Source of the DNA: Nocardioides zhouii
GTDB taxonomy: Bacteria; Actinomycetota; Actinomycetes; Propionibacteriales; Nocardioidaceae
Length of the DNA stretch: 64,000 bases
Assembly (NCBI RefSeq): GCF_004137345.1
Contig: NZ_SDWV01000004.1
Location: 1 to 64,000, forward strand
Direction: 5' to 3'
Position 1 is the stretch's first letter. Every line of letters starts with the position of its first letter. Below are positions 9,060-16,702 of this stretch, piece by piece. A program made the translations under genes and the position numbers. Below the pieces are notes generated by a model that saw nothing but the letters and a program-made list of their open reading frames with translations, had not been told where the DNA came from and did no database searches.

Positions 9060-9716
9060 TCAGTCCTTCTGCGTGGAACTGGATTGGCGGGCCGGGCGAC
9101 CCTCGTCGGCGGCCTCGCGGGCATTGGTGACGACCTTGTCGACCAGGCCGTACTCGACGGCCTGCTCGGCCGTGAACCACCGGTCGCGGTCGGCGTCGGC
9201 GACGACCTGCTCGACGGTCTGGCCGGTGTGCTCGGCGATCAGGTCGAGCAGCACCTTCTTGATGTGGAGCGACTGCTGGGCCTGGATCTTGATGTCGGAG
9301 GCCGAACCGCCCATGCCCGAGGAGGGCTGGTGCATCATGATGCGCGCGTGGGGCAGGGCGTAGCGCTTGCCCTTGGTGCCGGCGCAGAGTAGGAACTGCC
9401 CCATCGAGGCGGCCAGGCCCATGCCGACCGTGGCCACGTCGTTGGGGATGTAGTTCATCGTGTCGTAGATCGCCATGCCGGCGTCGACGGAGCCGCCGGG
9501 GCTGTTGATGTGGAGGAAGATGTCGGCCTCCGGGTCCTCCGCGGAGAGCAGCAGGAGCTGGGCGCAGATCGCGTTGGCGTTCTGGTCGCGCACCTCGGAG
9601 CCGAGGAAGACGATGCGCTCGCGGAGGAGTCGCTGGTAGATGTGGTCGTCGAGGCCATACATCCCACCGGCGCCGTTCATCTCGGGCGAGAGGACTGGGT
9701 TGGAGTTCTGGTTCAC
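9060..9716 (-). CDS. clpP1: ATP-dependent Clp protease proteolytic subunit 1
   Basis: First gene of clpP1-clpP2. 218 residues from GTG 9716, with triad Ser104 (GLAASMGQ), His129 (MMHQPS) and Asp178 (DRDRW). The Ser/Ala-containing stretch before [13 protein letters not shown] matches a propeptide that mycobacterial ClpP1 is known to lose on processing; no exact site can be given. GTG 9716 lacks a Shine-Dalgarno sequence but has TAATGT 7 nt upstream, a leaderless layout. ATGs at 9680 and 9662 are alternatives. A ClgR-type operator is centred about 60 bp upstream of the start. Confidence 0.94.
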   Translation of the reverse strand: MNQNSNPVLSPEMNGAGGMYGLDDHIYQRLLRERIVFLGSEVRDQNANAICAQLLLLSAEDPEADIFLHINSPGGSVDAGMAIYDTMNYIPNDVATVGMGLAASMGQFLLCAGTKGKRYALPHARIMMHQPSSGMGGSASDIKIQAQQSLHIKKVLLDLIAEHTGQTVEQVVADADRDRWFTAEQAVEYGLVDKVVTNAREAADEGRPARQSSSTQKD

Positions 9717-9723
9717 GCTGGCG

Positions 9724-9729
9724 ACATTA
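9724..9729 (-). promoter_or_regulatory. -10 hexamer TAATGT for clpP1P2
   Basis: TAATGT ends 7 nt before GTG 9716, putting +1 at the start codon. A GGAACT-like element lies about 17 bp further upstream. It is the only good -10 in the 68-bp gap to the upstream marR-like gene. Confidence 0.6.
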
Positions 9730-9767
9730 GCCGGAAGGTCGGACAGTTCCACGCGACAACCCGCCCT

Positions 9768-9781
9768 GTTCGCCCACAGCG
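9768..9781 (+). promoter_or_regulatory. ClgR-type operator upstream of clpP1P2
   Basis: GTTCGC-CCACA-GCG matches the GTTCGC-N5-GCG motif described for ClgR in streptomycetes, and the core CGCCCACAGCG fits CGCYNANRGCG, the corynebacterial form. It lies in the short gap between the marR-like stop and clpP1, centred near -60 from the inferred clpP1 start, a usual place for an activator. ClgR is known to activate clp genes in actinobacteria; binding here is inferred. Confidence 0.65.
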
Positions 9782-9784
9782 GAT

Positions 9785-10216
9785 TCAGCCGAGCGCGACC
9801 TCGGCCAGCACCTCGCGGAACACGCGGTAGCGCTCGGCCCCGACCCGATCGGCCCACTCCGCGTCGCACGCATCCAGCACGAGCCTCGCCCGGGCCACGG
9901 CGTCGAGCCCGCGAGACGTGATGCGTACGCGCCTCGCCCGGGCGTCGTGGTCGGCGACCGTGACCTCCACCATGCCGAGCCCGGCGAGCTGCCGCACGAA
10001 CTGCCCGCACCCCTGCGTGGTCATCTCGACGCAGACGGCCAGCTCGCTGATCGTCAGGCCCTCGGGCGGCAGCCACTCGAGCACCCGCAGCTGCGAGGCC
10101 CGGAGCTCGGGCGCGTCGACGGCGAGGCGGGCGCGCAGGTGGGTGAAGATCAGGCCCATCAGCATCGGCAGGTGCGGGTCGACTGCCGGCAACCGGCCGC
10201 CCTTGACGTCAGACAT
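9785..10216 (-). CDS. MarR-family transcriptional regulator
   Basis: A 143-residue winged-helix protein: N-terminal dimerisation helix, recognition segment [28 protein letters not shown] at about 55-82, and wing with [16 protein letters not shown]. It is transcribed away from a phosphotransferase gene; only 24 bp separate the start codons, and the two starts lie within copies of a TGAAAGCA element, so it probably represses both itself and that gene. ATG 10216 has TAAGAT 6 nt upstream. The ligand is unknown. Confidence 0.88.
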   Translation of the reverse strand: MSDVKGGRLPAVDPHLPMLMGLIFTHLRARLAVDAPELRASQLRVLEWLPPEGLTISELAVCVEMTTQGCGQFVRQLAGLGMVEVTVADHDARARRVRITSRGLDAVARARLVLDACDAEWADRVGAERYRVFREVLAEVALG

Positions 10217-10256
10217 GAAAGCATCTTACCTTTTCTCACCATGAAAGCAACTTTCA
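10215..10256. promoter_or_regulatory. Double operator over divergent marR/phosphotransferase promoters
   Basis: ATGAAAGCA occurs at 10215-10223 and again at 10241-10249, 26 bp apart. The second copy is part of a perfect palindrome TGAAAG-CAA-CTTTCA (10242-10256); the first is the imperfect TGAAAG-CAT-CTT. The -10 hexamers TAAGAT (minus strand, 10223-10228) and TACCTT (plus strand, 10227-10232) lie between them and overlap by 2 bp. A bound MarR dimer at either site would cover a start codon. Confidence 0.6.
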
Positions 10257-11446
10257 CGCCGTCGACCCCCGGGGTGCACGACCGTGCGCTCCTCGGTGAC
10301 GACGACGTCGACGACGCGGACCTGGCGGCGATGGTGGCCGACCTGTGGGAGGTGCCGTCGGTCGATCTGCTCGACTCGGTCGCCCAGACCGTCGACTACG
10401 ACATCCCCTCCATCCTCACCGGTGCCCGCACCTGGGTCCGCGGGCGGGCCGATGCGGGCGACGGCCCGCGTGACTTCACGTTCTTCGTCAAGCGGGTGCA
10501 CCACTGGCGCCACTCCCCCGCGTTCGCCTTCGTGCCACCCGAGATGGGCGACTGGGCACGCAGCGCCGTGCCCTGGCGCGCCGAGGTCCTGCTCTACGGC
10601 TCCGACCTCGCCGACCGGCTGCCGGCCGGCCTCTCCGTGCCCCGCGCGCTCAGGGTCGACGACCGGCCCGACGAGACTGCCGTGCTCTGGCTGGAGGTCG
10701 TCGAGCACAGCACCGAGCCGTGGGACCGGACGACGTACGTCGAAGCGGCCGGCCTGCTCGGTCGGCTGTCCGGCGGCGCCCGGGTCGCGGAGGTGGCCGA
10801 CATCGATCCGCTGCCCTGGCACATCCAGTACTTCGTGCAGGGTCGGATCGCACAGACCGTGCTGCCGGGACTCTTCGACGACGCGACGTGGCAGCACGAG
10901 CTGGTCGCGCCGCACTTCAGCAGCATGCGCGCCGAGCTCACGGCTGTCGCGAACCACCTCGACCCCCTGGCGGAGGAGTTCGCGGCGATGCCGCACCGCG
11001 CCGCGCACGGCGACGCCTGCCCCAACAACCTGCTGCGTCGCACCTCCGGCGAGGGCTTCACCCTCATCGACTACGGCTTCTGGCGTCTGCAGCCGGTCGG
11101 CTTCGACCTCTCCCAGCTCGTGGTCGGCGATATCCAGATCGGCCGACGTGACGCCGACGACCTGCCCGAGCTCGCCGAGGCCTGCCTGACGGCGTACGCC
11201 GCCGGGCTGGCGGCCGAGGGCCTGGACGTGCCGGACGCGGTGCTGCGCCGCGGGCACGCCGTGAGCCTCATGCTCTTCAACGGCCTGCCCAGCCTGCCGC
11301 TGGAGCTGCTGGCCGAGGCGGAGCAGCTGGCGGCTGCCGGGGAGCTCACGGACGAGCGCCGCACCGCGATGGACCACTGGTCGCGACAGCGCGCGGCGAT
11401 CGCCCGCTACGCGCTCGACGTGCTCGCCCGCACCAACCCGGCCTGA
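10241..11446 (+). CDS. Aminoglycoside phosphotransferase-family protein
   Basis: 401-residue kinase-like protein. The APH/choline-kinase catalytic loop appears as HGDACPNNLL and the metal-binding segment as LIDYGFWRLQPVGFDLSQL, both in the C-terminal half. The N-terminal lobe is divergent. The substrate cannot be told from sequence; it may phosphorylate a small molecule sensed by the neighbouring MarR protein. ATG 10241 lies inside the palindromic operator and has TACCTT 8 nt upstream, so the transcript is probably leaderless. Confidence 0.85.
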   Translation: MKATFTPSTPGVHDRALLGDDDVDDADLAAMVADLWEVPSVDLLDSVAQTVDYDIPSILTGARTWVRGRADAGDGPRDFTFFVKRVHHWRHSPAFAFVPPEMGDWARSAVPWRAEVLLYGSDLADRLPAGLSVPRALRVDDRPDETAVLWLEVVEHSTEPWDRTTYVEAAGLLGRLSGGARVAEVADIDPLPWHIQYFVQGRIAQTVLPGLFDDATWQHELVAPHFSSMRAELTAVANHLDPLAEEFAAMPHRAAHGDACPNNLLRRTSGEGFTLIDYGFWRLQPVGFDLSQLVVGDIQIGRRDADDLPELAEACLTAYAAGLAAEGLDVPDAVLRRGHAVSLMLFNGLPSLPLELLAEAEQLAAAGELTDERRTAMDHWSRQRAAIARYALDVLARTNPA

Positions 11447-11521
11447 CCGGCCCGGAACGGCGACGACCGGCGCCCACCCGAGGGTGGACGCCGGTCGACA
11501 GGTTCCGCAGGAGCGAGGAGA

Positions 11522-12937
11522 TCAGGCCTTCTCGGCGTCCTCGTCGGTCGCCTCGTCGGTCGCCTCGTCCGCTGCCTCGTCGGCCTCGTCCGTGGCCTCG
11601 ACGGGCTCACCGATGGTGCCGTCGGGACGCAGGTTCTTCAGCTCGACCACGTTGCCCGAGGCGTCCGTGACGGTCGCGGACTCCACGATCGTCGCGAGCG
11701 CCTTGCCGCGCAGGATCTCCTGCACGAGGTCGGGGATGTGGTTGTGCTCGAACATGTGGTTCGCGAACTCCTGCGGGTCCTGACCGGACTGCTGGGCGCG
11801 CCGCACGAGGTGCTCGGAGAGCTCGGCCTGGTCGATGCCGTACTCCTCCTTCTTGGCGATCTTGTCGAGGATGAACTGCGCGGCGACGGCGTCACGGACC
11901 CGGCGCTCGAGGTCGGCCTCGAACTCCTCGGCGGTCTGGCCCTCGTCCTCGAGGTACTTCTCCATGGTGATGCCGGCGAAGCCGAGCTGCTGCTCGACGT
12001 TCTGGCGACGGGCGTTCAGCTCGTCGGTCACCATCACCTCGGGCAGCGGGATCTCGACCTTCTCGAGGAGGGCCTCGAGGACGGCGTCGCGCGCGGCGGC
12101 GGCCTGCTCGAGGCGCTTGCCCCGGCCGAGGCGCTCGCGCACGTCGGTGGTGAGCTCCTCCGCGGTGTCGAACTCGGAGGCGAGCTGCGCGAACTCGTCG
12201 TCGTACTCGGGAAGCTGCTGCTCCTGGACGGCCGTCACCTTGACGGTGACCTGGACGGCCTGGCCGACGAGGTCGCCGCCCACGAGCTCGGAGTCGAAGG
12301 TGGCGTCGTCGCCGGCGGACAGACCGGCCAGGGCCTCGTCGAGGCCGTCGATCATCCCGCCGCGGCCGACCTTGTAGGACATGCCGGTGACCTCGCCACC
12401 CTCGACGGCCTCGCCGTCGGCGGCCGCGAGGAGGTCGATGGTCACGAAGTCGCCGTCGGCGGCCGCGCGCTCGACCGGGACGAGGGTGCCGAAGCGCTCG
12501 CGGAGCGCCTCGACCTGCTCGTCGACGTCGGCGTCGCTGATCTCGATGTCCTCGACGCTGGCCTCGAGGCCGTCGTACGAGGGCAGCTCGAACACGGGCT
12601 TGATGTCGACCTCGGCGGTGAACTCGAGGGACTCGTTGTCCTCGAACTTCGTCACCTCGATGTCGGGCTGGGCCAGCGGCTCCAGGTCGTGCTCCTGGAG
12701 CGCGGCCATGTACTGCTGCGGGACGACGGCGTTGATGGCCTCGTCGAGGACCGGACCGCGACCGACCTGGCGGTCGATGACCGCCGGCGGGACCTTGCCC
12801 CGGCGGAACCCCGGGACGTTGATCTGCTTCGCGATCTTCTGGTACGCCGCGTCGAGGCTCGGCTTGAGCTCCTCGAAGGGCACCTCGACGGTCAGCTTGG
12901 CCCGGGTCGGGCTCAAGTTCTCGACGGCGCTCTTCAC
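11522..12937 (-). CDS. tig: Trigger factor, ribosome-associated peptidyl-prolyl isomerase
   Basis: 471-residue chaperone that meets nascent chains at the ribosome exit. The N-terminal ribosome-binding domain has GFRRGKVP at about residues 45-52 (the ribosome-docking signature), the FKBP-like PPIase domain spans about 155-240, and the C-terminal helical arms follow. The last 35 residues are a repetitive acidic tail of TDEA units. GTG 12937 is chosen because GGAG lies 6 nt upstream and KSAVENLSPTRAKL is the conserved start; an in-frame ATG at 12955 would lie upstream of that SD. A TAGACT at 13030-13035 suggests a leader of about 85 nt. Confidence 0.96.
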   Translation of the reverse strand: MKSAVENLSPTRAKLTVEVPFEELKPSLDAAYQKIAKQINVPGFRRGKVPPAVIDRQVGRGPVLDEAINAVVPQQYMAALQEHDLEPLAQPDIEVTKFEDNESLEFTAEVDIKPVFELPSYDGLEASVEDIEISDADVDEQVEALRERFGTLVPVERAAADGDFVTIDLLAAADGEAVEGGEVTGMSYKVGRGGMIDGLDEALAGLSAGDDATFDSELVGGDLVGQAVQVTVKVTAVQEQQLPEYDDEFAQLASEFDTAEELTTDVRERLGRGKRLEQAAAARDAVLEALLEKVEIPLPEVMVTDELNARRQNVEQQLGFAGITMEKYLEDEGQTAEEFEADLERRVRDAVAAQFILDKIAKKEEYGIDQAELSEHLVRRAQQSGQDPQEFANHMFEHNHIPDLVQEILRGKALATIVESATVTDASGNVVELKNLRPDGTIGEPVEATDEADEAADEATDEATDEDAEKA

Positions 12938-13029
12938 AAATGTCTCCTGGTGCATCGGGTATGGGTGGTGCTGCGTCCTGGGCGTGCGGCACGCGCGCGT
13001 GAGGGGAAGACGCGGCCACAAACCACACG

Positions 13030-13035
13030 AGTCTA
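13030..13035 (-). promoter_or_regulatory. Possible -10 hexamer TAGACT for tig
   Basis: TAGACT matches TANNNT in the gap between tRNA-Pro and tig. It would give an 85-nt leader carrying the GGAG ribosome-binding site. Confidence 0.4.
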
Positions 13036-13073
13036 TCGGCGGTGCGGGCGCAGGCCGAATCACGGTCTCGGGG

Positions 13074-13146
13074 TCGGGGCGACAGGACTCGAACCTGCGG
13101 TCTCCTGCTCCCAAAGCAGGCGCGCTAGCCACTACGCTACGCCCCG
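13074..13146 (-). tRNA. tRNA-Pro (UGG)
   Basis: Seven-bp acceptor stem CGGGGCG/CGCCCCG, anticodon stem CCTGC/GCAGG with loop TTTGGGA (anticodon TGG), and a GGTTCGAGTCC T-arm. Discriminator is A; the genomic bases after it are CCC, so CCA is not encoded. Confidence 0.95.
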
Positions 13147-13192
13147 CCAAACCGGCCTGTGGGCCGCCTGGTCGGCGACCCGAGGGCCTGCT

Positions 13193-13266
13193 TGGAGCGG
13201 ATGACGGGAATCGAACCCGCGTAGCCAGTTTGGAAGACTGGGGCTCTACCATTGAGCTACATCCGC
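13193..13266 (-). tRNA. tRNA-Gly (UCC)
   Basis: Acceptor stem GCGGATG/CATCCGC, anticodon stem CCAGT/ACTGG with loop CTTCCAA (anticodon TCC), GGGTTCGATTCCC T-arm, discriminator T and an encoded CCA at 13195-13193. It lies 46 bp upstream of tRNA-Pro on the same strand. Confidence 0.95.
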
Positions 13267-13345
13267 GCGTCACCGACGTTGCTCGTACGGGGCCCGTACG
13301 ACGCCTGTGCGGGAGTCATGGTGCCACAGGTGCGCACGTTGTTTG

Positions 13346-13371
13346 GCGCCGGCGTTCAGCGCCGGCGTTCA
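13346..13371. repeat. Two tandem copies of a 13-bp unit
   Basis: GCGCCGGCGTTCA occurs twice in a row; the second copy contains the stop codon (TGA on the minus strand) of the PP2C phosphatase gene. The duplication has not lengthened the protein. Confidence 0.6.
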
Positions 13372-14421
13372 GCGGCGGTGGACCAGGAGCAGCGCGCGGT
13401 CGTCGTTGCGCGAGCCGAGCGAGTCGATCAGTCGCGTCGCGCCGCCCTCGAACTCGCCGCGGAGCAGGCGTTCGGCCTGCCCGAGCATCTTGTCGATCCC
13501 CGAGGCGATGTCGCGGTTGCGGGTCTCGACCATGCCGTCGGTGTAGAGCAGGAGGGCGTCGCCCTTCCGCATCACCCCGGAGCTGGCCTCGAAGGTGGCG
13601 CCCTCGATGAGGCCGAGGATCGGCCCCTCGGTCTCGACGACCTCCCACCTCCCCGAGCCCGCGTGGCGTACGGCGGCGGGCGGGTGGCCGGCGCTGCGCA
13701 GGTCGTAGCGGCCGGTGCTGAGGTCGAGGGACAGGTGGATGGCGGTGGCAAAGCCCTCGTCCCAGTCCTGCTGGAGCAGGAAGGTGTTGGCGCCGGCGAG
13801 GAACTCACTCGGGGGCAGCGCGCTCAGCAGCCCGCCGATCGCCCCGGAGAGCAGCAGGGCCCGCGTGCCGGCGCCCTGGCCCTTGCCCGAGACGTCGACG
13901 ACGGCGACGTCGAGGCGCTGACCGACGCGCGAGGTGACGACGAAGTCACCCGCGAACGGAGTGCCGCCGGCGGAGCGGAGCTCGGCGGCGGCGTACCACT
14001 CGTCGGGGAGCGCGGGGATGCCGCCCTGGCGCAGGATCCGGTCGCGCAGGTCGACGAACATCTGCTCGCCCTGGATGCCCGCGACGCCGAGGCGCGAGCG
14101 CCGGAACGAGGACAGCAGGACCAGGAACCCGAGCCCGAAGATGATGATCACCGTCAGCACGATGCGGACACTGATGTCCTGCACAGGGATGACGGCGGCG
14201 AGCACGGCGAGCACGAACACGACGAACCACGGCAGCTGTCGTGGACTCAGCATCAGGCTCGAGACGACCAGCGGCACGAGGAGCGTGACCAGGGGCGCGT
14301 CGACCGGGAAGAGCCAGATCGACGCACCGATGGCAAGCGTCGCGACGACCAGCGCCACCAGGATCCGTGACCCGCGCGGCACGACCCGGTTGAGGCTCGC
14401 CTCGAGCCAAGGAGCAGTCAT
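13369..14421 (-). CDS. Membrane-bound SpoIIE/RsbU-type PP2C phosphatase
   Basis: 350 residues. Four hydrophobic segments lie within about 22-110, followed by a SpoIIE-type PP2C domain (about 135-350): AGGTPFAGDFVV, VVDVSGKGQGAGT, the ALLLYTDGMVETRN metal-binding motif and a final NDDRALLLV. Such phosphatases usually act on anti-sigma-factor antagonists in partner-switching systems, but no anti-sigma or STAS gene is nearby. ATG 14421 has GGGAGGAG 7 nt upstream and overlaps the stop of the DNA glycosylase gene by 4 nt (ATGA), so translation is coupled. Confidence 0.9.
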   Translation of the reverse strand: MTAPWLEASLNRVVPRGSRILVALVVATLAIGASIWLFPVDAPLVTLLVPLVVSSLMLSPRQLPWFVVFVLAVLAAVIPVQDISVRIVLTVIIIFGLGFLVLLSSFRRSRLGVAGIQGEQMFVDLRDRILRQGGIPALPDEWYAAAELRSAGGTPFAGDFVVTSRVGQRLDVAVVDVSGKGQGAGTRALLLSGAIGGLLSALPPSEFLAGANTFLLQQDWDEGFATAIHLSLDLSTGRYDLRSAGHPPAAVRHAGSGRWEVVETEGPILGLIEGATFEASSGVMRKGDALLLYTDGMVETRNRDIASGIDKMLGQAERLLRGEFEGGATRLIDSLGSRNDDRALLLVHRR

Positions 14422-15308
14422 GCCCGAGCTCCTCCCGATGCGCCAGGCTTCCTGGTCGCTGACTGTACGGCTCGGGAGCGGAACGCGGGCTGACATCGCG
14501 GACACCAGAAGATGTTGCGTCCGACCAGCTGCCCGGTCCGGACCGTCGCCCCGCAGACGTGGCACGGCATCGACGTACGGCGGTAGACGTACACCTCGCC
14601 GCCGTGGTCGTCGGTCCGCGGCGCCCGGCCCATCGCCTCGGGCAGGTGCTCGGGCCGGACCGTGTCGATGCGACCGGTGCGCACACCCTCCGACATGAGC
14701 TCGACCAGATCGGCCCACATGGCCCGCCACTGGCCCACGCGCAGGGTGTCGCCGGGGCGCAGCGGATGGATGCGGTGCCGGAAGAGCACCTCGGCGCGGT
14801 AGACGTTGCCGACCCCGGCCAGCACCTTCTGGTCCATCAGAAGGTCGCCGATCGAGCGGGGGCTCCGCGAGATCCGGCGCCACGCGAGGTCGGGATCGGC
14901 GTCGCGGCGCAGCGGGTCGGGACCGAGCCGGCCCAGGATCTCGTCGCGTCGGGCCCCGCCGACCAGGTCGCACAGGATGGCGCCGCGCAGGTCGGCGTAC
15001 GCCGTCCCGAGGTGGTCGGCAGCGACCAGCCGGAGACGTACGGCACCGCGCGGCGGCTCGACCCGGTCCACCGATGCGTGCACGTCGAACGCCCCGATCA
15101 GGCCGAGGTGGACGTGGACGAAGCGCTCGTGGTCGAGCTCGACGAACAGGTGCTTGCCGGCCGAGTCGGCGCCGAGGAGCGTCGTGCCGTCGAGCTCGGC
15201 CGCCTCGGTGGCGAAGCGTCCCTGGGGCGAGGAGACGCGGACGACGCGCCCGGCGAACGCCGCGACCAGGTCGTCGGCGAGTCGGCGGAGGGTGTGGCCC
15301 TCAGGCAT
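14418..15308 (-). CDS. Fpg/Nei-family DNA glycosylase-lyase
   Basis: 296-residue base-excision repair enzyme for oxidised bases. The N-terminus MPEGHTLRR supplies the catalytic Pro2 and Glu3; Lys in SAGKHLF is the conserved beta-clamp lysine; the helix-two-turn-helix includes DQKVLAGVGNVYRAEVLF; and the zinc finger CHVCG...CPRCQ is near residues 247-273. The GHTLRR start is closer to Nei/Nei2 than to MutM. Middle gene of rpiB-nei-phosphatase: it overlaps rpiB by 8 nt and the phosphatase by 4 nt. Confidence 0.94.
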   Translation of the reverse strand: MPEGHTLRRLADDLVAAFAGRVVRVSSPQGRFATEAAELDGTTLLGADSAGKHLFVELDHERFVHVHLGLIGAFDVHASVDRVEPPRGAVRLRLVAADHLGTAYADLRGAILCDLVGGARRDEILGRLGPDPLRRDADPDLAWRRISRSPRSIGDLLMDQKVLAGVGNVYRAEVLFRHRIHPLRPGDTLRVGQWRAMWADLVELMSEGVRTGRIDTVRPEHLPEAMGRAPRTDDHGGEVYVYRRTSMPCHVCGATVRTGQLVGRNIFWCPRCQPAFRSRAVQSATRKPGASGGARA

Positions 15309-15822
15309 CCGTGACGGTCGCGTCCGGGCCGCGCAACGCCGAGTCGGGCAGCGGTGGGAGCTCGCGGGTCTCGTCGTAGACCGAGAGCTGGCCGATCCGC
15401 CGGACGTGGCGCTCGTCGCCGGAGAACGGCGTGGTGAGGAAGACCTCCACGAAGCGGGTCATGTCGTCCACCGAGTGCATCCGGCCGCCGACCGAGACGA
15501 CGTTGGCGTCGTTGTGCTCGCGGGCGAGGGACGCCGTCTCCTCCGACCAGGCCAGCGCGCAGCGGATGCCGGTCACCTTGTTGGCCGCGATCTGCTCGCC
15601 GTTGCCCGAGCCGCCGATGACGACGCCGAGCGAGTCGAGACCGTCGGCCTGCTCGGCGGCCACGGCCTCACCGGCGCGGAGACAGAAGACGGGGTAGTCG
15701 TCGACGGCGTCGTAGACGAACGGGCCGTGGTCGACCGCCTCGTAGCCGTGGTCGACGAGCCAGTGGAGGAGGTGGTCCTTCAGCTCGAGTCCGGCGTGGT
15801 CGGAGCCCAGGTGAACGCGCAT
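15301..15822 (-). CDS. rpiB: Ribose-5-phosphate isomerase B
   Basis: 173-residue RpiB interconverting ribose 5-phosphate and ribulose 5-phosphate. SDHAG at residues 7-11 and the anion-hole motif GGSGNGEQIAANK are present. Glu76 stands where Escherichia coli RpiB has its catalytic Cys, the form known from Mycobacterium tuberculosis. The C-terminus is extended beyond the RpiB core. It starts a three-gene operon and diverges from a glycerophosphodiesterase gene, 61 bp between starts. Confidence 0.94.
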   Translation of the reverse strand: MRVHLGSDHAGLELKDHLLHWLVDHGYEAVDHGPFVYDAVDDYPVFCLRAGEAVAAEQADGLDSLGVVIGGSGNGEQIAANKVTGIRCALAWSEETASLAREHNDANVVSVGGRMHSVDDMTRFVEVFLTTPFSGDERHVRRIGQLSVYDETRELPPLPDSALRGPDATVTDA

Positions 15823-15883
15823 GGGGAAAGTGTTCCAGAGTGGACCGACGGCAGGGCACCGACATCTGTGCTGGAGTGGCCAC

Positions 15884-16615
15884 ATGTTGCTCGTCGCCCA
15901 TCGGGGTGCGTCCGCGGTCGCGCCTGAGAACACCCTGTCGGCGTTCCGCGCGGCCATCGAAGCCGGGGCGGACGCCATCGAGTTCGACGTCCAGGCCTCC
16001 GCCGACGGGCAGCTCGTGGTCGTCCACGACTCGACCCTCGACCGCACCACGGACGGCACGGGCGCGGTCTTCGAGACCGATGGCGCCACGATCGCCGGTC
16101 TCGATGCTGGCGGCTGGTTCTCCCCCGGGTTCGCCGGCGAGCGGGTCCCGACGCTGGAGGAGGTACTGGCCCTCGACGGCGTCGGCTTCGAGCTCGAGCT
16201 GAAGGGATACGGGGTGGCGTTCCTCGAGGCCGTGCTCCACGCGGTGCGGGCCGCGCACGCGCTGGACCGCGTGGAGTTCACGGGGTGGAACCTGCCCCTG
16301 CTCGCCCGGCTGAAGCGGCTCGAGCCGTCGGCCCGCACCGGGCTGTTCTCGTCCCGGCAGCCCGAGTGGATGCCGGACCCGGTCTTCGAGCACCACGTCG
16401 TAGGGACGGCGGCCACGTCCGGGTTCGACGTCGCCCACGTCTATGCGGGCGACCTGACCCCGAGCATCAGCCAACGCCTGCACGGTCTCGGTCTCGAGGT
16501 CCACGCCAACGACGCCGCCTCCGCCGAGGACGTACGCCGGGCGATGCGGTCGGGCGCCGATCGTCTCTCCGCCAACGACGTGGACCTCGCCCTCCAGGTC
16601 ATGCGGCCATCATGA
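15884..16615 (+). CDS. Glycerophosphodiester phosphodiesterase
   Basis: 243-residue cytosolic GDPD-family TIM barrel that hydrolyses glycerophosphodiesters to glycerol 3-phosphate and an alcohol. The conserved HRGASAVAPENTLSAF (7-22), the metal ligands EFDV and VVHDSTLDRTTDG and the ELELKGYG segment are all visible. There is no signal peptide. ATG 15884 has GGAG 7 nt upstream. Confidence 0.93.
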   Translation: MLLVAHRGASAVAPENTLSAFRAAIEAGADAIEFDVQASADGQLVVVHDSTLDRTTDGTGAVFETDGATIAGLDAGGWFSPGFAGERVPTLEEVLALDGVGFELELKGYGVAFLEAVLHAVRAAHALDRVEFTGWNLPLLARLKRLEPSARTGLFSSRQPEWMPDPVFEHHVVGTAATSGFDVAHVYAGDLTPSISQRLHGLGLEVHANDAASAEDVRRAMRSGADRLSANDVDLALQVMRPS

Positions 16616-16637
16616 ACAACCGGTCCTCCTCGCGTGC

Positions 16638-16666
16638 TTGACGGCGGGGTCCTCACCTGCAATACT
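16638..16666 (+). promoter_or_regulatory. Sigma-A-type promoter of the DUF222/HNH gene
   Basis: TTGACG at 16638-16643, an exact 17-bp spacer and AATACT at 16661-16666. The LexA box starts at the last base of the -10, so repressor and polymerase would compete. Confidence 0.7.
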
Positions 16667-16680
16667 CGAACATGTGTTCG
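16667..16680 (+). promoter_or_regulatory. LexA (SOS) box
   Basis: CGAAC-ATGT-GTTCG is an exact match to the actinobacterial/Gram-positive LexA consensus CGAAC-N4-GTTCG. It lies directly after the -10 element and about 22 bp before the start codon of the HNH gene. 13E12-family genes in mycobacteria are reported SOS targets. Confidence 0.8.
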
Positions 16681-16702
16681 TACTCGGACAAAGGAGGTCC
16701 GG

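Noticed and set aside
13074..13266. Peptides from tRNA-Pro and tRNA-Gly at the N-terminus of the long tig frame
   Set aside because: They come from translating the two tRNAs. The true tig start at 12937 has a ribosome-binding site.
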